A stretch of 64,000 nucleotides of DNA. Origin: Maricaulis sp. (GTDB taxonomy: Bacteria > Pseudomonadota > Alphaproteobacteria > Caulobacterales > Maricaulaceae). Positions 6,772 through 15,375 of this stretch are shown here, one piece after another (position 1 is the first letter of the stretch; each line of letters begins with the position of its first letter). The DNA lies in contig JAQXCQ010000095.1 of NCBI GenBank assembly GCA_029251785.1, positions 1-64,000 of the forward strand, given 5' to 3'. Below the pieces are notes generated by a model. It saw only the letters and a list, made by a program, of their open reading frames with translations, searched no databases and was not told the origin of the DNA. Position numbers and translations under genes: made by a program.

Positions 6772-8313
6772 TTATTGTGCTGCGTCGACGGCCAACCAGC
6801 GTTCCTCATAGGCCGCATCACGCAAGACGCGGTTATACCCGCGCGCGTGCCAAAGCGTGAATTCGCGGGTCTTGTCGCCATCGAGTGGGATGCTGATGCT
6901 GCCCACGGCAACAAAATTATCGAAATCTTCCCGCATGCGTGCCACTTCCAGGGGGCGATGCGAGACGATCAACAAGCTGGCATCACTGCCATTTTCGAGC
7001 GGCCAGATCTGTTCGGCGTGATTGGACGGGCCGGAGAAGCGCTGCCACATCGCCAGCGGCTTGGTCAGCAGCGGGGCATAGCGCTGTGTCTGGTGGAAGA
7101 CATTGCGATCGTCAAACACGACCATGTCGAATTCCTCGGCCATGCCCGCTGATGTGATGGCACCGGCCGTTTCATGCCAGCCACGGATTCGTTTGGTGGA
7201 ATTACTGGCACCGACCGCTTCCACCAGGCCGGGATTGGCGACCATGATCATCATCGTTGCCCCCATCACCGAGTGCAGGGCGATCGAGCCAATCAGTACC
7301 ATCCGGCGCCATCGCCCCCCGCGCAGCAAAAAGCTCACCAGCAACAGGGTTCCAGCCACATAGGCGGCGACGGCCCAATTGGCGTGGGCCCGACTGATGA
7401 AGGATTGCACAGACACCACGATCAGGGGCGGCAATGTGTATCCGGCCAGGAGCAGGGCGTTGGGCGATGTGGTGCGAAATTCCCGCAGGGTAACAATGAG
7501 AACCACCAGTAATATCGGGAAAAAGATCAGTCCGAATACACCAAACTGCCCGACGATAAATTCGGCCAATTCCATAGGGTTGCCCAAGGATCCACCCCAA
7601 TTGGCATTCGCGGCCGTATGACTAACCGTAGCGAAATCGTGGGCGGCATTCCAAAGGATGTTCGGCGCAAACAAGACCGCCGCCAGCACGCCCGCGATCA
7701 ATCCATTGCGTGTGAGCAAGGCCAGCCGGGTCGGGGCATCAATCACCATCGCAATACCGGTCCCGACCAGAAAGTAGATCATCGCGTATTTGGACAAAAA
7801 ACCCAGCCCGATGGCCAGACCAAGGCCCACGGCGCTCGGCCAGCCCTCGCCATCGCGCAGGCGCAGCAACGCCCACAACCCACCAGTCCAGGCACACAAG
7901 AGGAGTGCGTCGGTGGAGATGATCGAGCTGGATAGCCAGATGGCGGGCAGGGTGAGATAGGCGAGACAAGTCCAGAACGCGGTGCGCTCATCCCACAGTC
8001 GCAAGGCAATCAACGCGATAAAGCTGGACGTCGCCGCATGCAAAAATGGAGTTGGCATTCGCACCGCCCAATCTGCATTCCCAAAAAGGGAAGTCGACAG
8101 GCCGATTAACCAAGCAATCATCGGGGGTTTGGAGAAATAGCCCCAGTCAAAATTTTGCGACCAGATCCAGTATTGTGTTTCGTCCGCATGCAGGGTGAGC
8201 GGGTTAATCAACAGTGCGATGATCCGCGCCATCGTGGCAATAAGGATCAAGGCGATCGTCGCGCGTTCCCACGACCAGTTGAATGGACGGGCACTTGATT
8301 CGAACTGTGTCAT
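6772..8313 (-). CDS. ArnT-like / PMT-family glycosyltransferase (GT39/GT83)
   Basis: An integral membrane glycosyltransferase of the dolichyl/undecaprenyl-phosphate-sugar class. The first extracytoplasmic loop carries the acidic motif HADETQYWIWSQ and YFSKPPMIAWL, typical of this superfamily, followed by about ten hydrophobic helices (for example FIPILLVVLIVTL and GTLLLVSFLL) and a soluble C-terminal domain of about 130 residues. 513 residues. Members modify lipid A, other glycans or proteins on the periplasmic face using a polyprenyl-phosphate sugar; the acceptor cannot be named. It stands alone, convergent with argC. Confidence 0.85.
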   Translation of the reverse strand: MTQFESSARPFNWSWERATIALILIATMARIIALLINPLTLHADETQYWIWSQNFDWGYFSKPPMIAWLIGLSTSLFGNADWAVRMPTPFLHAATSSFIALIALRLWDERTAFWTCLAYLTLPAIWLSSSIISTDALLLCAWTGGLWALLRLRDGEGWPSAVGLGLAIGLGFLSKYAMIYFLVGTGIAMVIDAPTRLALLTRNGLIAGVLAAVLFAPNILWNAAHDFATVSHTAANANWGGSLGNPMELAEFIVGQFGVFGLIFFPILLVVLIVTLREFRTTSPNALLLAGYTLPPLIVVSVQSFISRAHANWAVAAYVAGTLLLVSFLLRGGRWRRMVLIGSIALHSVMGATMMIMVANPGLVEAVGASNSTKRIRGWHETAGAITSAGMAEEFDMVVFDDRNVFHQTQRYAPLLTKPLAMWQRFSGPSNHAEQIWPLENGSDASLLIVSHRPLEVARMREDFDNFVAVGSISIPLDGDKTREFTLWHARGYNRVLRDAAYEERWLAVDAAQ

Positions 8314-8639
8314 GACTCGTCCATCGCGCTGAAAAAATGTGTAGCATTTTGGCCGCAGGCTATGCGCTTTTCGACTCCCCTCGTAAAGGGGGCGTGGATA
8401 ACCTTATTGCGAATTTTGCACGAATAACCCCTGCATCTAGGTGTTTTGGTCAACCGAATGGACATATTTTGCGTTTTTGTTAACAATTTCGTTCCCACGG
8501 CATCCGGAGTGATCGGAGGCTGTAATAAAACCATCACAAATCCGTCTTGGATTCTTGTCATCTCCGTCGTAGGACCAAGCCGTTAAGTAATTTTGGGGGG
8601 CATTTCCCCCTGGTCGATTCAATTGGGGGACACATCTAG
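8314..8639. other. divergent intergenic region with TonB-receptor leader
   Basis: No gene is supported here; short ORFs on the minus strand are shadows. It must hold promoters for the glycosyltransferase (leftward) and the TonB receptor (rightward). Near the right end, gggggg (8595–8600), ccccc (8606–8610) and ggggga (8625–8630, the receptor's ribosome site) could form two mutually exclusive hairpins. A further C/G-rich inverted pair, cccctcgtaaagggg, lies near 8377–8391 without a T run. Confidence 0.5.
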
Positions 8640-11600
8640 ATGTCTTTGATGAAAAAACTTGCTATGGGCACAGCGACTGCTGCGCTTCTGGCCGCAGCTC
8701 CAGCAGCTGTTTACGCACAGGAAACAACGTCCGACGTTCGCGGCGTCGTCACTTCTGGCGGAGCACCTGTTAACGGTGCCACAGTCACTATCGTTCACAC
8801 ACCGTCCGGTTCGACTTCGGTCGCAACATCCGGCGCAAACGGTGCATTCAACGGTCGCGGCCTGCGCGTTGGTGGTCCTTACACCATCACGGTCAGCGCT
8901 GCGGGTTACGCGTCTCAGCAGATTGAGGGCCTTCAGCTCTCCCTGGGCGCGCCGCTCAACCTGCCTGTCTCACTTGAGCGCGGTAATGTTGATCAGATCG
9001 TTGTTACAGCCTCCGCCATGTCCTTTGGCGATCTGTCCACCGGTCCTGCCGCCCGCTTCACATCGGACGACATCAATGGTTTGCCATCGATCTCCCGCGA
9101 CCCACGCGACATTGCGCGCCTGAGCCCGTTTGCAAATCTCGACTCGGAAAACTCCGACGCGATTTCACTGGCCGGTGCCAATAACCGCTTCAACTCTTTC
9201 ACCGTTGACGGTGTGGCCCAGAACGACATGTTCGGCCTCAACGCTTCTGGTTTCCCGTCCGAGAACCGCGGCCCGGTGTCAATCGACGCACTGGCAGCGA
9301 TCTCCGTCGAGGTGGCTCCGTTTGACGTTCAGTATAACGGCTTCGGCGGTGGTACAATCAACGCCGTGACCCGTTCCGGTGACAATGATTTCCACGGTTC
9401 ACTGTACTTCTTCTCCACTGACGAAAGTCTCGTTGGCGACACGACTGAAGATGTCACACTGGGCACATCACCTTTCTCCGAGGAAACACTCGGCGGCTGG
9501 ATTTCTGGCCCGATCATCGAAGACAAGCTGTTCTTCTTTGCTTCCTACGAAGAGTTCTCACGCGTTAACCCGCTGAACCGCGCACCACTCGGTGGCCCGG
9601 CTTCCCTGAACGTTGAAAACGACGTTACCCAGGCTGAAGTCGATCAGATCCTTTCCATCATGCAGTCTGTTTACGGTCTTGACCTGACAAACTTTGATGA
9701 AGCGGATCTGGGCTCAACAGACGAAAAAATCCTCGTTTCTGTTGACTGGAACATCAACAATGATCACCGCGCGAAGCTGACCTATAACAGCTCCGAAGGT
9801 GGATCGGTTCAGGAACGTTCTGACCGTGCCGACATTGGTACGCCGTCAACCTGGTACAATCGTTCCGAGACTGTTGATAATCTGTCCCTTCAGCTCTTCT
9901 CTGATTGGTCAGACAATTTCTCAACCGAGCTGAAGATCACACAGTCATCCCAGGAAACCGGTCAGGATTCCCTTGACGGCGCCGATTTCGCCCAGTTCGA
10001 TATCGATACGCCAACCGGTGGTACGGTGTCTGTTGGACCGGATTATTTCCGTCACGCCAACGCACTGTCCAACGATCTCTTCCAGGTGAAGTTGCGCGGT
10101 GAGTACATCTCCGGCAACCACATCTTCTCGTTTGGTTATGAGCACTCCAGCCAGGACGTCTTCAATCTCTTCGTCCCAGGTTCCGAAGGTTCTTACGACT
10201 TCGATTCAATCGTTGATCTACAAAACCAGAACGCAGCAAGCCTGTTCTACAACAATGCTGTGACAAACGACGAGAATGACGCGGCGGCTGAATTCGGCGT
10301 TTCCGTTGATTCACTCTACGCTCAGGACGAGCTGATGGTGAGCGATCAGCTGACCATGATCTTTGGTCTGCGCTATGATCGTTATTCTTCTGACGATGCA
10401 CCGACATTCAACCCGAACTTCATGGCGCGTTACGGCTATGCCAACAACACGACCATCGATGGGCTCGACATCATCATGCCGCGGATCGCGTTCAATTACG
10501 CTTCCGACGCCCAGTTCGAAATCCCGTTTGCTGATCTGTCCGTCAACGACATCGGCTTCCGCGGCGGCTTCGGCCGTTTCTCGGGTGGTAACCCGCTCGT
10601 TTGGATTTCCAACAGCTTCTCCAATGACGGTGTCAACACAGACTCCATCTTCATCGGTGGCGGCCTGGCAGGCGTAGACGCATTCAACCTTCCAGTTGCT
10701 GCGACCACAGGTCTGGTTGCTGGTGATGGTTCCGTTGCGGCCCTGGCTCCAGACTTTGAAATCCCAAGCGTCTGGCGTGCGTCCTTCGGTGCGGATGTCC
10801 AGTTCGACATGTTTGGTTCCGAAGACTGGCAGTTCACCTTCGACATTCTGTACGATACGCAGGATGCCGCGACATTCTTCTCCGATGCCAATTGCCCACT
10901 TCTGGGTGCGTCGGCTGTAGACGGTCGTCCGATTTACGATTGTGAAACCGCCCGTCAGGACATTGTGATGAGCAATGTGGATGAAGGTAATGCCATCATC
11001 ACCACATTCCAGCTGTCCAAGGATTGGGACAACGGCTTCTCGCTCTGGATGGCCTATGCCAACCAGGACGTAACCGACGCCCATTCCGGCACATCATCGA
11101 CGCAGACTTCCAACTATTCGGATTATGCGACCTTTGATCGTCAGAACCCGAACAATGCGACCTCCAACTACGAAATCGAGCATGACTGGAAACTTCGCGC
11201 TTCCTGGCGTCACGCTTTCTTCGAAGATTATGAGACCCGCGTTGAGTTGTTCATGAACAGCCGTTCTGGCCGTCACTTCTCATACACTTATGGCTACTCA
11301 AACGGACTGGGCAACCAGTACCGCAACCAGTCAGCCTTCGGTATTCATGAGAGTGCTGCCGATGATGAAGGCACACTGTTCTACGTCCCAGAAACAGATG
11401 CGAGCGGCAATGTGACGCTCACATCCGATCCAAACGTGACGTACACAGCTGGCTTCGACATTGCAGGTCTGAACAGCTACCTGCACTCAACAGGTCTGAT
11501 CGGTTATGCCGGTGAGATCGCGCCACGTAACGAGTTCGATAGCCCATGGTCGACACAGTTCGATCTGCGCTTCCAGCAGGAATTCCCAGCCTTCTTCCCG

Positions 11601-11843
11601 AATGGCGCACGCGGAATCTTCTACATGGACATCGAAAACCTCGGTAACCTCCTCAATAGTGACTGGGGTCGTTCTGAAGGTATTCGTTACGAATACTTCC
11701 AGCCTGTCGTAGAGCTCTATGACATCAATGGTGCTGGTCAGTATGTCTATGACGACGCACGTGGCGTTCCACACTCTAATGAGAACTCGATCCACCGCTC
11801 TTCACTGTGGCAGATCCAGTTCGGCGTCCGTTACGAATTCTAA
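8640..11843 (+). CDS. TonB-dependent receptor, Oar-like, with carboxypeptidase-regulatory domain
   Basis: An outer-membrane TonB-dependent transporter of 1067 residues. Signal peptide 1–26 ends AVYA/Q. An Ig-like carboxypeptidase-regulatory domain follows (about 30–115, DVRGVVTSGGAPVNGATV), then a plug (about 120–245, with VDGVAQNDMF and GGGTINAVTRSG) and a long beta-barrel rich in aromatic/Asp/Asn strands, ending in a terminal Phe (WQIQFGVRYEF). This order is that of Oar-type receptors; the ligand is unknown (peptide or carbohydrate are suggestions from the family). I see no clear TonB box. A strong terminator follows, so it is monocistronic. The leader may fold over the ribosome site (see findings). 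Confidence 0.92.
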   Translation: MSLMKKLAMGTATAALLAAAPAAVYAQETTSDVRGVVTSGGAPVNGATVTIVHTPSGSTSVATSGANGAFNGRGLRVGGPYTITVSAAGYASQQIEGLQLSLGAPLNLPVSLERGNVDQIVVTASAMSFGDLSTGPAARFTSDDINGLPSISRDPRDIARLSPFANLDSENSDAISLAGANNRFNSFTVDGVAQNDMFGLNASGFPSENRGPVSIDALAAISVEVAPFDVQYNGFGGGTINAVTRSGDNDFHGSLYFFSTDESLVGDTTEDVTLGTSPFSEETLGGWISGPIIEDKLFFFASYEEFSRVNPLNRAPLGGPASLNVENDVTQAEVDQILSIMQSVYGLDLTNFDEADLGSTDEKILVSVDWNINNDHRAKLTYNSSEGGSVQERSDRADIGTPSTWYNRSETVDNLSLQLFSDWSDNFSTELKITQSSQETGQDSLDGADFAQFDIDTPTGGTVSVGPDYFRHANALSNDLFQVKLRGEYISGNHIFSFGYEHSSQDVFNLFVPGSEGSYDFDSIVDLQNQNAASLFYNNAVTNDENDAAAEFGVSVDSLYAQDELMVSDQLTMIFGLRYDRYSSDDAPTFNPNFMARYGYANNTTIDGLDIIMPRIAFNYASDAQFEIPFADLSVNDIGFRGGFGRFSGGNPLVWISNSFSNDGVNTDSIFIGGGLAGVDAFNLPVAATTGLVAGDGSVAALAPDFEIPSVWRASFGADVQFDMFGSEDWQFTFDILYDTQDAATFFSDANCPLLGASAVDGRPIYDCETARQDIVMSNVDEGNAIITTFQLSKDWDNGFSLWMAYANQDVTDAHSGTSSTQTSNYSDYATFDRQNPNNATSNYEIEHDWKLRASWRHAFFEDYETRVELFMNSRSGRHFSYTYGYSNGLGNQYRNQSAFGIHESAADDEGTLFYVPETDASGNVTLTSDPNVTYTAGFDIAGLNSYLHSTGLIGYAGEIAPRNEFDSPWSTQFDLRFQQEFPAFFPNGARGIFYMDIENLGNLLNSDWGRSEGIRYEYFQPVVELYDINGAGQYVYDDARGVPHSNENSIHRSSLWQIQFGVRYEF

Positions 11844-11869
11844 GACGACGTAACTTACGTGAAATGATT

Positions 11870-11901
11870 GAAGGGCGGCTCTCGGGCCGCCCTTCTTTTT
11901 T
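11870..11901 (+). terminator. intrinsic terminator after the TonB receptor gene
   Basis: The stem aagggcggc / gccgccctt with a tctcgg loop is followed directly by ctttttt, about 27 bases after the receptor stop codon. Confidence 0.9.
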
Positions 11902-12041
11902 GCCCGAAACTCGGCGAGGGCGTGGTCGCTCCATGACATTTGCGACAGAATCGCATTTCCCCCTATCGCAACACCAAATTCCCGCGCTATCGTTCCGACC
12001 CGGATCATCGACCCGGCCACCAAGTCTCGCGGAGTTGCCTC

Positions 12042-13229
12042 TTGATCAGAGTTTTGACCCTCACCAGCCTGGCACTGTTTCTATCTTTTTCAGGCCTGCC
12101 CACACCTGCCAAAGCACAACAAACTCAAGTGGGGTCGGCTATCGCCGCGCCCTTGCCGGAATATCTCGAGACCTTCCGAACCCGCCTTGAGCAAGCCGCC
12201 TCCGATAATCGCATGGTTGGCCTGGTCGCCGCCGTAATTCAGGATGGCGAGCCCGTGCTTGTCTTCAGTCACGGCGAAGCGGTCGCCGGGCAAGGCGAAG
12301 CCGTCACCCCGCAAACCCTGTTTCGCGCGGCTTCGGTGTCCAAGACTTTCACCGGCACATTGCTGGCCATGCTCGAGGAAGACGGCGTGATCGATCTGGA
12401 CGACGATATGCCGACGGACGTTCTGACACTGGATGGCACGCGTCCGCCGACTTTGCTGGAAGTGGCCAGCCACCGGACTGGATTGCCCCCCAATGCCTAT
12501 GACAATGACCTCGAAGCCGGTCAAAGCGTGCAGCGGATTCGCCAGCGTCTGTCCGGCGTTGATCTGATTTGCCCGGTCGGTGATTGCTACAGTTATCAGA
12601 ATGTCGCTTTTTCAACGGTCGAAACCTTGGTCGAACGGGCGACCGGGCAAGGTTTCGATGATGTTGTTTCGCAACGGATTTTCGCGGATTTTGACTTCCC
12701 GCGCGCCTCACTCGGTGTCCCCGATTTGCAGGCGGCAGAAGCCTGGGCACGCCCGCACCGTGGTTGGCGTCGCACTGGCAATATCGCTGGTAACCCCCGC
12801 ACAAATTACGACCGCCTCCCGTCCGCGGCGGGGGTGAATGTCTCACTCGAGGACATGATTGTCTGGGCACAGCTACAATTAGGGTCGCGTCCCGGCCTGT
12901 CGCCAGACGTCAGAGATCGCGCCCACAGCCGTTTTACCAATACCGTTCGGGAAACGCGCCGTTTGGGGGATCTGCGCCAACGCATTGATTCAACCTGGTA
13001 TGGGCTTGGCTGGCGGATTTATGATTGGGGCGATCGCACGATCGTGATGCATTCCGGCTATTTGTCCGGCTATGGCGCGCAAATTGTACTGGAACCGGAG
13101 ACCGGGTTCGGATTCGTCGCGCTGTGGAATTCCGATAATCGATCAGCCTGGTGGTTATGGCCGACCCTGATGGATTTGCACACTGGAGACGGCGAGGGCA
13201 ATTGGCTGGATTCTGTCTCGCTGGACTAG
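12042..13229 (+). CDS. secreted serine hydrolase, beta-lactamase class C / DD-peptidase family
   Basis: A penicillin-binding-protein-like serine hydrolase, probably exported. The nucleophile motif S-x-x-K is SVSK in FRAASVSKTFTG, the second motif Y-x-N is YQN in CYSYQNVAFS, and the third (K/H-T/S-G) is HSG in VMHSGYLSGYG. I start at TTG 12042 rather than the track's 11940: it has GGAG seven bases upstream and immediately encodes a signal peptide (MIRVLTLTSLALFLSF...AKA/Q), whereas the extra 34 residues are polar and unlike an export signal. That gives 395 residues. It could be a DD-carboxypeptidase, esterase or D-aminopeptidase; a resistance role is not implied. Confidence 0.85.
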   Translation: MIRVLTLTSLALFLSFSGLPTPAKAQQTQVGSAIAAPLPEYLETFRTRLEQAASDNRMVGLVAAVIQDGEPVLVFSHGEAVAGQGEAVTPQTLFRAASVSKTFTGTLLAMLEEDGVIDLDDDMPTDVLTLDGTRPPTLLEVASHRTGLPPNAYDNDLEAGQSVQRIRQRLSGVDLICPVGDCYSYQNVAFSTVETLVERATGQGFDDVVSQRIFADFDFPRASLGVPDLQAAEAWARPHRGWRRTGNIAGNPRTNYDRLPSAAGVNVSLEDMIVWAQLQLGSRPGLSPDVRDRAHSRFTNTVRETRRLGDLRQRIDSTWYGLGWRIYDWGDRTIVMHSGYLSGYGAQIVLEPETGFGFVALWNSDNRSAWWLWPTLMDLHTGDGEGNWLDSVSLD

Positions 13230-13236
13230 CGACACA

Positions 13237-13449
13237 TTAGGCGGCCAATTTGTCCTGACGAGACCGGTTTTTGCGTGACGGCGTGGCCAGCCCGATGAGC
13301 AAGGCAATACCAAAGGCCGGCCAGCCAAAAGCGATCGCCTGACCGGTTTCACCGATCGTGAGGCTGTATCCCGTGGCGCTCAACCCAGTCACGAAAACCA
13401 GGGCGGCGGCAATTTTCATGGAAAGACGCAAGCTCATCAGCTTCTCCAT
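13237..13449 (-). CDS. small hypothetical membrane protein
   Basis: About 70 residues with two hydrophobic segments (IAAALVFVTGLSATGYSL and AIAFGWPAFGIALLIGL) and a basic tail PSRKNRSRQDK, suggesting a two-helix inner-membrane protein. The ATG at 13449 has AGGGAA close upstream; the second Met (13437) has GGAG at better spacing, so the start could be four codons later. It is convergent with the serine hydrolase. No family recognised. Confidence 0.55.
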   Translation of the reverse strand: MEKLMSLRLSMKIAAALVFVTGLSATGYSLTIGETGQAIAFGWPAFGIALLIGLATPSRKNRSRQDKLAA

Positions 13450-13539
13450 TCAATTCCCTATCACCGCAACAATCGCACAAAACGGCTAACGCCATGTTGT
13501 GCGTTTCATGACAATTGTTTGTATTTTCCCAAAGCAGGC

Positions 13540-14181
13540 TCAACCGCCCATAAACGCTCCGCGAATTCCGTCGAAGATAAATTGCGTCGCCAGCGCCGCC
13601 AGAATAACGCCGAGAATTCGCGTAATCATCGCGGCCATGGAATCGCCGATAAAGCGCATCACGGGACCGATCAGCAGGAAGACGATCAGGCAGATCAACA
13701 AATTGAGTCCCGCACCGGCCAGCACCACGCCCTGCTCCCAAGCCGAGCTGGTTTGTGACATGAAAAGCATTATCGATGCGATCGCGCCGGGGCCGGCCAT
13801 CATCGGAATCGCCATCGGAAACACAGAGATGTCTTCCAGCGTGCCGGAGATGGATTCGTCCTCGTCTGAAATCCGGTCGGCGCGCTCCTCGCGGCGTTCC
13901 GTGCGCTTCTCGAAGATCATTTCCAGCGCCATCAAAAACAGCAAGACGCCGCCCGCTGCCCGGAACGCGTCCATGGAAATATGCATGGCGTCGAGTAGCC
14001 AGCGCCCACCCAGGGCAAAGCCCAACAGCACGCCGGCCGCCGTCAAGACGGACTTGATCGCCATCTCGCGGCGATGTTTTTTTGGGGATCCCTCGGTCAA
14101 GGCAGCAAAGATCGGCGCCACACCCGGAGGGTCAATGGCGACAAAGAAGGTCACGAAGGCAGTGATAAAGAGTTCAAGCAT
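13540..14181 (-). CDS. MarC family integral membrane protein
   Basis: A six-helix inner-membrane protein of the MarC (UPF0056) family, whose function is unknown despite the historical link to multiple antibiotic resistance. Family signatures include FFVAIDPPGVAPIFAAL at the start of helix 1, FRAAGGVLLFLMALEMIF, and FPMAIPMMAGPGAIAS; a charged cytoplasmic loop EKRTERREERAD separates the halves. I start at ATG 14181 (MLELFITAFVTFF), 213 residues, because the 17 residues before it in the track ORF are polar and family members begin at this helix. Confidence 0.9.
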   Translation of the reverse strand: MLELFITAFVTFFVAIDPPGVAPIFAALTEGSPKKHRREMAIKSVLTAAGVLLGFALGGRWLLDAMHISMDAFRAAGGVLLFLMALEMIFEKRTERREERADRISDEDESISGTLEDISVFPMAIPMMAGPGAIASIMLFMSQTSSAWEQGVVLAGAGLNLLICLIVFLLIGPVMRFIGDSMAAMITRILGVILAALATQFIFDGIRGAFMGG

Positions 14182-14568
14182 AGCAAAATCCTGATTATGG
14201 CCCCCCATATCCCTGCGATCATCGCGCGTCACGCAAAATATTCGCGGCTGGGATCAATTCGATTATGCGCGAATGCATGGCAACGGCCGAGAATCGCTAT
14301 CCGAGGCCAAGTCATCATGCGTCATCATCATGCCTTGCCGGGGCACAGCTACGATTTACACCAGAATAAATATTTCATTGGTCCGGTCGAAAAGCCGGCA
14401 ATATTCCCGATTCCGGTGTGTTTTTGCAGGATTGCGTGTGACGCAATTCCTACAGGTAAAATCATCGTCATCGCTACTGTGATTTTGGCATCGTTTTAGG
14501 CTTGTCACCGCCTGCTTGGCAGCTTAGGGCATCCCGGTGTGGGTGTGTTAACCCTTGGGGGAGTTTCC
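14182..14568. other. intergenic region upstream of phnC
   Basis: No gene is supported in about 390 bases between marC (leftward) and phnC (rightward). It contains the 10-base direct repeat gtcatcatgc/gtcatcatca (14311–14330) and several GTCAT/CTGTGAT words near 14465–14480 that recall Pho-box halves, but none has the 11-base phasing seen at 17406. The phnC ribosome site (ggggga) closes the region. Confidence 0.5.
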
Positions 14569-15375
14569 ATGACGACAGCGACCAAATCCGTTCCGGCCAT
14601 GCAGGTCGAGAATGCACGGATGACGTTCGGCACCACGCAGGCGCTAAATGGTGTGGATCTGACCGTAGAAAATGGTGAGATGGTGGCCTTGATTGGCCCA
14701 TCTGGTTCAGGAAAATCGACTCTGCTGCGCGTCGCCGCGGCCCTTCAGATTGCCGATTCAACCAGCGGCAAGGTGTCCGTGCTCGGGCACACCATGCAGA
14801 AGAAGGGCAAGATCGGCTCTGGCGTGCGCTCACACCGCACCCGCATTGGCTTTATTTTCCAGCAATTCAATCTGGTCGGCCGCCTCAGCCTGTTCTCCAA
14901 TGTGATGGTCGGCTCCCTCGGCCGCATCTCTAAATGGCGCGGCACATTCGGTCTCTTCCCGGGCGACGTTAAACAGGCGGCCATGGACGCGCTCGAGCGC
15001 GTCGGTATCGCCCAGTTTGCTGGCATGAGATCCTCAAATCTTTCCGGTGGTCAACAGCAGCGCGGCGCTATCGCCCGCGCGCTTGTCCAGGGCGCCGAGG
15101 TGTTATTTGCCGATGAGCCCATCGCCTCGCTCGATCCGGTGTCTGCGCGCAAGGTCATGGAATTGCTGGATGATCTCAACAAGAATGAGGCGCTCACTGT
15201 CGTGGTGACCCTGCACCAGGTCGATTATGCCCGCGAATTCTGTGCGCGTACCGTTGCGCTCAATGAAGGCAAGATTGTTTTTGATGGTCCCAGCGAAGAG
15301 CTGACCAAGGAAAAGTTGATCGAGATTTATGGTCCCGAATACGAGACCGCGTTTTACGGGGGAGATGATTCATGA
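14569..15375 (+). CDS. phnC: phosphonate/phosphate ABC transporter ATP-binding protein
   Basis: The ATPase of a PhnCDE-type importer for phosphonates, phosphite or phosphate; it powers the permease from the cytoplasmic face. Walker A is GPSGSGKSTLLR (about residue 41), the ABC signature LSGGQQQRGAIARALVQ, Walker B VLFADEPIASLDP and the H-loop VVVTLHQVDYA. I use ATG 14569 (MTTATKSVPAM), which has GGGGGAG seven bases upstream; the track's start is ten codons earlier without such a site. 268 residues. The stop overlaps the start of the fused phnD-phnE gene (ATGA), so the two are co-translated. Confidence 0.92.
   Translation: MTTATKSVPAMQVENARMTFGTTQALNGVDLTVENGEMVALIGPSGSGKSTLLRVAAALQIADSTSGKVSVLGHTMQKKGKIGSGVRSHRTRIGFIFQQFNLVGRLSLFSNVMVGSLGRISKWRGTFGLFPGDVKQAAMDALERVGIAQFAGMRSSNLSGGQQQRGAIARALVQGAEVLFADEPIASLDPVSARKVMELLDDLNKNEALTVVVTLHQVDYAREFCARTVALNEGKIVFDGPSEELTKEKLIEIYGPEYETAFYGGDDS

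Noticed and set aside
10311-11084. A 257-codon minus-strand ORF within the TonB receptor gene
   Set aside because: Fully antisense to a continuous barrel-coding sequence, with no signature and no ribosome site.
14311-14330. A possible Pho box upstream of phnC (gtcatcatgc repeated)
   Set aside because: The repeat period is 10, not 11, and the words do not match CTGTCAT in register, unlike the site at 17406.
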